This document shows, piece by piece, positions 14,886-17,777 of a stretch of DNA of 17,777 bases. This stretch comes from an uncultured Thiotrichaceae bacterium (lineage in GTDB: Bacteria; Pseudomonadota; Gammaproteobacteria; Thiotrichales; Thiotrichaceae). The position numbers and the translations under genes are program-made. Location: the NCBI GenBank assembly GCA_902727945.1, contig CACVAV010000299.1, positions 1 through 17,777 of the forward strand, read 5' to 3'. Within the stretch, counting starts at the first letter, position 1. Every line of letters begins with the position of its first letter. Below the pieces are notes generated by a model. The model was not told where the DNA came from. It saw only the letters and a program-made list of their open reading frames with translations, and did no database searches.

Positions 14886-15677
14886 TCAAAGAAAATCGTC
14901 AGGATTTAAAGCAACCGGGCGTCTGATGCTTTCACCCCGAATGCTCATCTGGTACATCATTGCCCGAAATTGTGACGATATACGCCGTTTATGGAAGCGG
15001 ATCTGCGCCATAAAACTAACATAACTGGGTTGTTCATCTTCGGCGTTGATAGTCGTGGTCGTTTTTACGCTGCTAATGACGTCATAGGTTTCGCATTGAT
15101 CCAGCTGGATGACAGCAGCTGGTTCAACCTGATATTTTTTGAGTTCGTAGGTGTTGGCGATAAATTCGTCCGCTGGCCCCGGAGAGACTGTCTTGGCTTT
15201 TTCCAGTAACTGTTTGGCACCGGATGGCCAGATGACATAACCTGCGGCTCCCTGCTGATCCTGGAACAAGGGTAACAGTTTATAGTCACCAAGCAGGTTC
15301 TGAGCGGCTTTCCCTACCGTTTTATTTTTCCCGCGCACCTCAAGGTTAACAATGTCACAGTCTGTTCTGTTTTCCAGCGCCTGCAATATGCCGGGGACGT
15401 GGCGGGATAACAAGGCATCGTCTTCAAGAACCAGTACCGGTTGGTTGCGTTTGATCACCATTTGCCAGATCTTATGGTGGCTGAAGTAGCAGGCGACCTC
15501 AGATCTTAGTAGCGGCCGCTCCCATCCGAGAACAAGGTGATAATGTACTTGTTCATGAACATAATTAGTCGAGACTGCCCGGATGATTTCATGGTCAAGA
15601 CCCAGACGTTTGAGTTGCTCTTGCTGGAACTTCAAGCGATCCGTGGAATCAGGCAGATTAATAACCAGTATTTGCAT
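14886..15677 (-). CDS. glycosyltransferase family 25 (LOS/LPS type), second copy
   Basis: A 263-aa paralogue of the gene at 10454-11251. The first 90 residues align without gaps and about 55 are identical by eye, including STDR, FQQEQL, GWER, RSE.ACY.SH and LEDDALLSRHVP (EDD at 85-87). The conserved GAAGYVIWPSGAKQLL and YQVEPAAVIQLDQC blocks follow; the last 60 residues diverge apart from KRRISSQ. This suggests an old duplication with a change in acceptor or linkage. The ATG at 15677 is supported by AAAGGG 5 nt upstream. It is the first gene of the minus-strand cluster. The sugar transferred is not known. Confidence 0.9.
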   Translation of the reverse strand: MQILVINLPDSTDRLKFQQEQLKRLGLDHEIIRAVSTNYVHEQVHYHLVLGWERPLLRSEVACYFSHHKIWQMVIKRNQPVLVLEDDALLSRHVPGILQALENRTDCDIVNLEVRGKNKTVGKAAQNLLGDYKLLPLFQDQQGAAGYVIWPSGAKQLLEKAKTVSPGPADEFIANTYELKKYQVEPAAVIQLDQCETYDVISSVKTTTTINAEDEQPSYVSFMAQIRFHKRRISSQFRAMMYQMSIRGESIRRPVALNPDDFL

Positions 15678-16200
15678 GTGGCCCTTTACTAAGCAGCATG
15701 GCAGGTGCTATCGGCAGGTAAAGCCCATTCCACAGAAGATCTGAGATTTAAAATGCTGAATAACCTTTGCATGCGTACCTAAATCTGTTGTATTTTTATC
15801 AAAAAACGTAATAAATAACTGAGATGATGGAGAGTACACCCAGAAATAACCAAAAACCAGTTCGTATGGATAGAATTCTTCTATTTTGATAAGGGGAAGG
15901 GAGCCGGATTCCATGGTGTACTACACGAAAGAGACCAATCTGCGTGAAGCTTAAGTACTATTGTCAGGTTTCCCGGTTCCCTCCAAACCGTTATTTATTA
16001 TTCTTTTTATGCTGTGTTGCTGTTGCGGCTTAGTAAAGTGCTTCAATTATGTCCATCCTTTCCTGACTGTAGGCTTACCGGCTATGAAATAAGTGGTACA
16101 AAACCAACTAAAGTAACGGATGGAATTTCATAAAAATAAGCCGGGCATGGGCCGTGCATGGTATGTTCGGCTGAGTGGCCTGATTTTAAAGGAGTATGGC
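15678..16200. other. divergent intergenic region
   Basis: This 523-bp region lies between the outward-facing family 25 gene and the plus-strand membrane protein gene, so it should hold promoters for both. I could not pick a well-spaced sigma-70 pair with confidence. A 68-codon minus-strand frame (15708-15914) lacks a ribosome binding site and any known motif. The composition is A-T rich around 15990-16015. Confidence 0.5.
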
Positions 16201-16905
16201 ATGTTACAAATCAACAGCGTTGCAGCCGGTAATGCGATCAATTGGTATCAGTGTGGCTGGAAAATATTCTCAATGGATAAGTTGAATTGGGTGCTGATGA
16301 CACTGGTATTTTTTGTCATTGTGTTTGCACTTGGGTTTATCCCTTTGCTGGGTATGATTGCTGTCTATTTGTTATTACCATTGTTACAGGCCGGTATGAT
16401 CAGTGCGGCGGATAAAGCCGGGCGTGGGGAACCTATCGATGTGGGTGACCTGTTTATAGTATTCAAAATGAAGGAAAAACGTAATACGTTGCTTGCTTTA
16501 GGCGGGATTATGTTGGCGACTGTAGTGGCGGTGATGGTGTTCAGCCTGCCTTTCATTGGGGGCGGTGTACCGATTGATATGAGTGAAACACCCACTGACG
16601 GTACGGCAGTCTTACCTGTTATGGGTGCTGGCGGTTTGCTGTTTGCTGTTACCGCAGGCCTGCTGATGGCTATGATGTTTTTTTATGCGCCTGTTCTGGT
16701 GATACTGCGTGATATGGGGGCAGTTGATGCTATTAAAACCAGTTTTGCCGGCACCTGGAAAAACGGGTTGCCCTTTGTTATTTTCATGCTGGTTTATATT
16801 GCTCTTTCGGTTGTTGCTGCTATCCCGTTTGGGTTAGGGTTTCTGATACTGCTACCGGTTGTGGTGGCGGCGAGTTATTGTAGCTACAAGGATATTTTTG
16901 CCTGA
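16201..16905 (+). CDS. BPSS1780-type integral membrane protein
   Basis: A 234-aa membrane protein resembling the conserved, uncharacterised BPSS1780 family. The family start MLQINSVAAGNAINWYQCGWKIF is followed by hydrophobic segments at about 28-48, 49-66, 97-120, 140-165 and 190-226, the last probably two helices. A cytoplasmic loop (AADKAGRGEPIDVGDLFIVFKMKEKRN) and the motif APVLVILRDMGAVDAIKTSF are present. I start at the ATG at 16201, where AAAGGAG ends 6 nt upstream. A start at 16120 would add 27 non-conserved residues and has no ribosome site. Function unknown; waaA starts 87 bp downstream on the same strand. Confidence 0.85.
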   Translation: MLQINSVAAGNAINWYQCGWKIFSMDKLNWVLMTLVFFVIVFALGFIPLLGMIAVYLLLPLLQAGMISAADKAGRGEPIDVGDLFIVFKMKEKRNTLLALGGIMLATVVAVMVFSLPFIGGGVPIDMSETPTDGTAVLPVMGAGGLLFAVTAGLLMAMMFFYAPVLVILRDMGAVDAIKTSFAGTWKNGLPFVIFMLVYIALSVVAAIPFGLGFLILLPVVVAASYCSYKDIFA

Positions 16906-16992
16906 CCTCGCCATGTTCATGTTTTTTATTATTATGATGTCTGTAGCAGGAAGTGGCTTGTCGTATGATAACAACAGGCTGCTTTGTTGCTG

Positions 16993-17777
16993 ATGAGTTG
17001 GCGACGATTTTTATACACCTGCATCATCTACTTACTGCTGCCGGTGTTGTTGGGGCGCTTGCTGTGGAAAGGGCGAAGCAATAAAGCTTACTCTCAACGT
17101 TGGTCTGAACGTCTGGGTTTTGTCTCTGTCTCCGGACAGGACAAGCGATCAGGGCAAACAAGTCTGCCTGTCATTTGTTTGCACGTGGTTTCTGTGGGGG
17201 AAGCCATGGCGGCGCGCCCTATGGTTGAGCAGTTACTGGTTCAGTTTCCTCAGTACAGGCTTTGGGTTACCTCAACTACACCCACTGGTTCCGATACCGT
17301 CTTGCGCTTATTTGGTGACAGGGTGGAGCATAGCTACTTACCCTACGACACACCAGGGGCAGTACGGCGTTTTATTGAGCGAGTGCAGCCTGCACTGCTT
17401 CTGGTGATGGAAACTGAAATCTGGCCAAATCTTTTTGCAGCCTGCGTTTATCAGCGAATTCCTTTGTTATTGGTGAATGCCCGACTTTCCGGGCGTTCCG
17501 TACGGCGTTACCAACGATTTCTCGGTTTAGTCAGTGAAACGTTACAGCGGGTGACTAAAGTTCTGGCAAGAGGAGAGCAGGATGCCGAGTACTTCCGATC
17601 ACTGGGTGCACGAGCGATGTCAGTTGAAGTAGTGGGTGATATTAAGTTTGATGTGGTGGTTGATGAGCGTATTCACCAGCAAGGTCAGAGGTTACGGACA
17701 AACTGGGGGCAACGTCCGGTGTGGTGTGCTGGCAGTACGCATGAGGGTGAAGATGTTTTATTGCTGGAAGCTCACCT
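16993..17777 (+). CDS. waaA: 3-deoxy-D-manno-octulosonic acid (Kdo) transferase, 5' part
   Basis: WaaA transfers Kdo from CMP-Kdo to the lipid A precursor, the first step of the LPS inner core, at the inner membrane. The frame is open from 16993 to the right edge (261 codons and 2 bases), so the C-terminal donor-binding half is missing. An N-terminal membrane anchor spans about residues 6-24 (LYTCIIYLLLPVLLGRLL). The acceptor-domain blocks ICLHVVSVGEAMAARP (catalytic E70), VTSTTPTGSDT, LPYDTPGAVRRF, LLLVMETEIWPNLF and LLLVNARLSGRS are all present, as is VVGDIKFD. The ribosome binding site is weak; an in-frame stop lies 24 nt upstream of the ATG. It may be co-transcribed with the preceding membrane protein gene. 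Confidence 0.95.
   Translation, partial: MSWRRFLYTCIIYLLLPVLLGRLLWKGRSNKAYSQRWSERLGFVSVSGQDKRSGQTSLPVICLHVVSVGEAMAARPMVEQLLVQFPQYRLWVTSTTPTGSDTVLRLFGDRVEHSYLPYDTPGAVRRFIERVQPALLLVMETEIWPNLFAACVYQRIPLLLVNARLSGRSVRRYQRFLGLVSETLQRVTKVLARGEQDAEYFRSLGARAMSVEVVGDIKFDVVVDERIHQQGQRLRTNWGQRPVWCAGSTHEGEDVLLLEAH

Noticed and set aside
15708..15914. 68-codon minus-strand frame upstream of the second family 25 gene
   Set aside because: No ribosome binding site, no recognisable motif, and the region is expected to hold promoters.
15967..16015. Weak hairpin GGTTT/AAACC before a T-rich stretch
   Set aside because: The 5-bp stem with a long loop, in a divergent region with no gene ending nearby on that strand, is not a convincing terminator.
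16120..16200. Longer start for the BPSS1780-type protein
   Set aside because: The added 27 residues are not family-like, and the AAAGGAG site points to the ATG at 16201.

Overview
The window reads as chromosomal DNA of a gammaproteobacterium. Supporting this are a short (4.5S-type) SRP RNA, the dnaX-ybaB-recR block, an E. coli-like LpxL acyltransferase, SlyD with a histidine-rich tail, WaaA, and a large 115-kDa-class NAD-glutamate dehydrogenase. I cannot fix the genus from sequence alone.

Layout, left to right. (1) 1-173: the end of an rRNA operon, with the 5S gene and a strong intrinsic terminator. (2) 206-3645, plus strand: the SRP RNA gene ffs, then dnaX, ybaB, recR and a HinT-type HIT gene, ending at a hairpin that can terminate transcription from both sides. 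dnaX is split by a run of ten A residues. The zero frame ends just after it (gamma-like product, 373 aa), and the -1 frame is open for 217 more codons carrying the tau C-terminal domains (589 aa in all). (3) 3661-6675, minus strand: NAD-glutamate dehydrogenase. (4) 6953-7753, minus strand: an exported Q/R/A-rich protein of unknown function. (5) 7969-15677, minus strand: a tightly packed cluster for cell-surface glycan and lipid A work. In transcription order it holds a family 25 glycosyltransferase, the tRNA hydroxylase miaE, a family 2-like glycosyltransferase carrying an in-frame palindromic element, a DXD glycosyltransferase, an unknown gene, a second family 25 glycosyltransferase, a family 4 glycosyltransferase, lpxL and slyD. 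(6) 16201-17777, plus strand: a BPSS1780-type membrane protein and the 5' part of waaA (Kdo transferase), cut by the window edge.

How the genes fit together: WaaA and LpxL act on the lipid A-Kdo part of lipopolysaccharide. The five glycosyltransferases between them probably build the outer sugars of a lipooligosaccharide or core, although their acceptors cannot be read from sequence. DnaX, YbaB and RecR form a common replication/repair neighbourhood. The most notable signals are the A10 frameshift site in dnaX and the roughly 128-bp palindromic, MITE-like sequence at 13806-13933, which is translated as part of a glycosyltransferase. I saw no CRISPR array, tRNA, transposase gene or phage gene.
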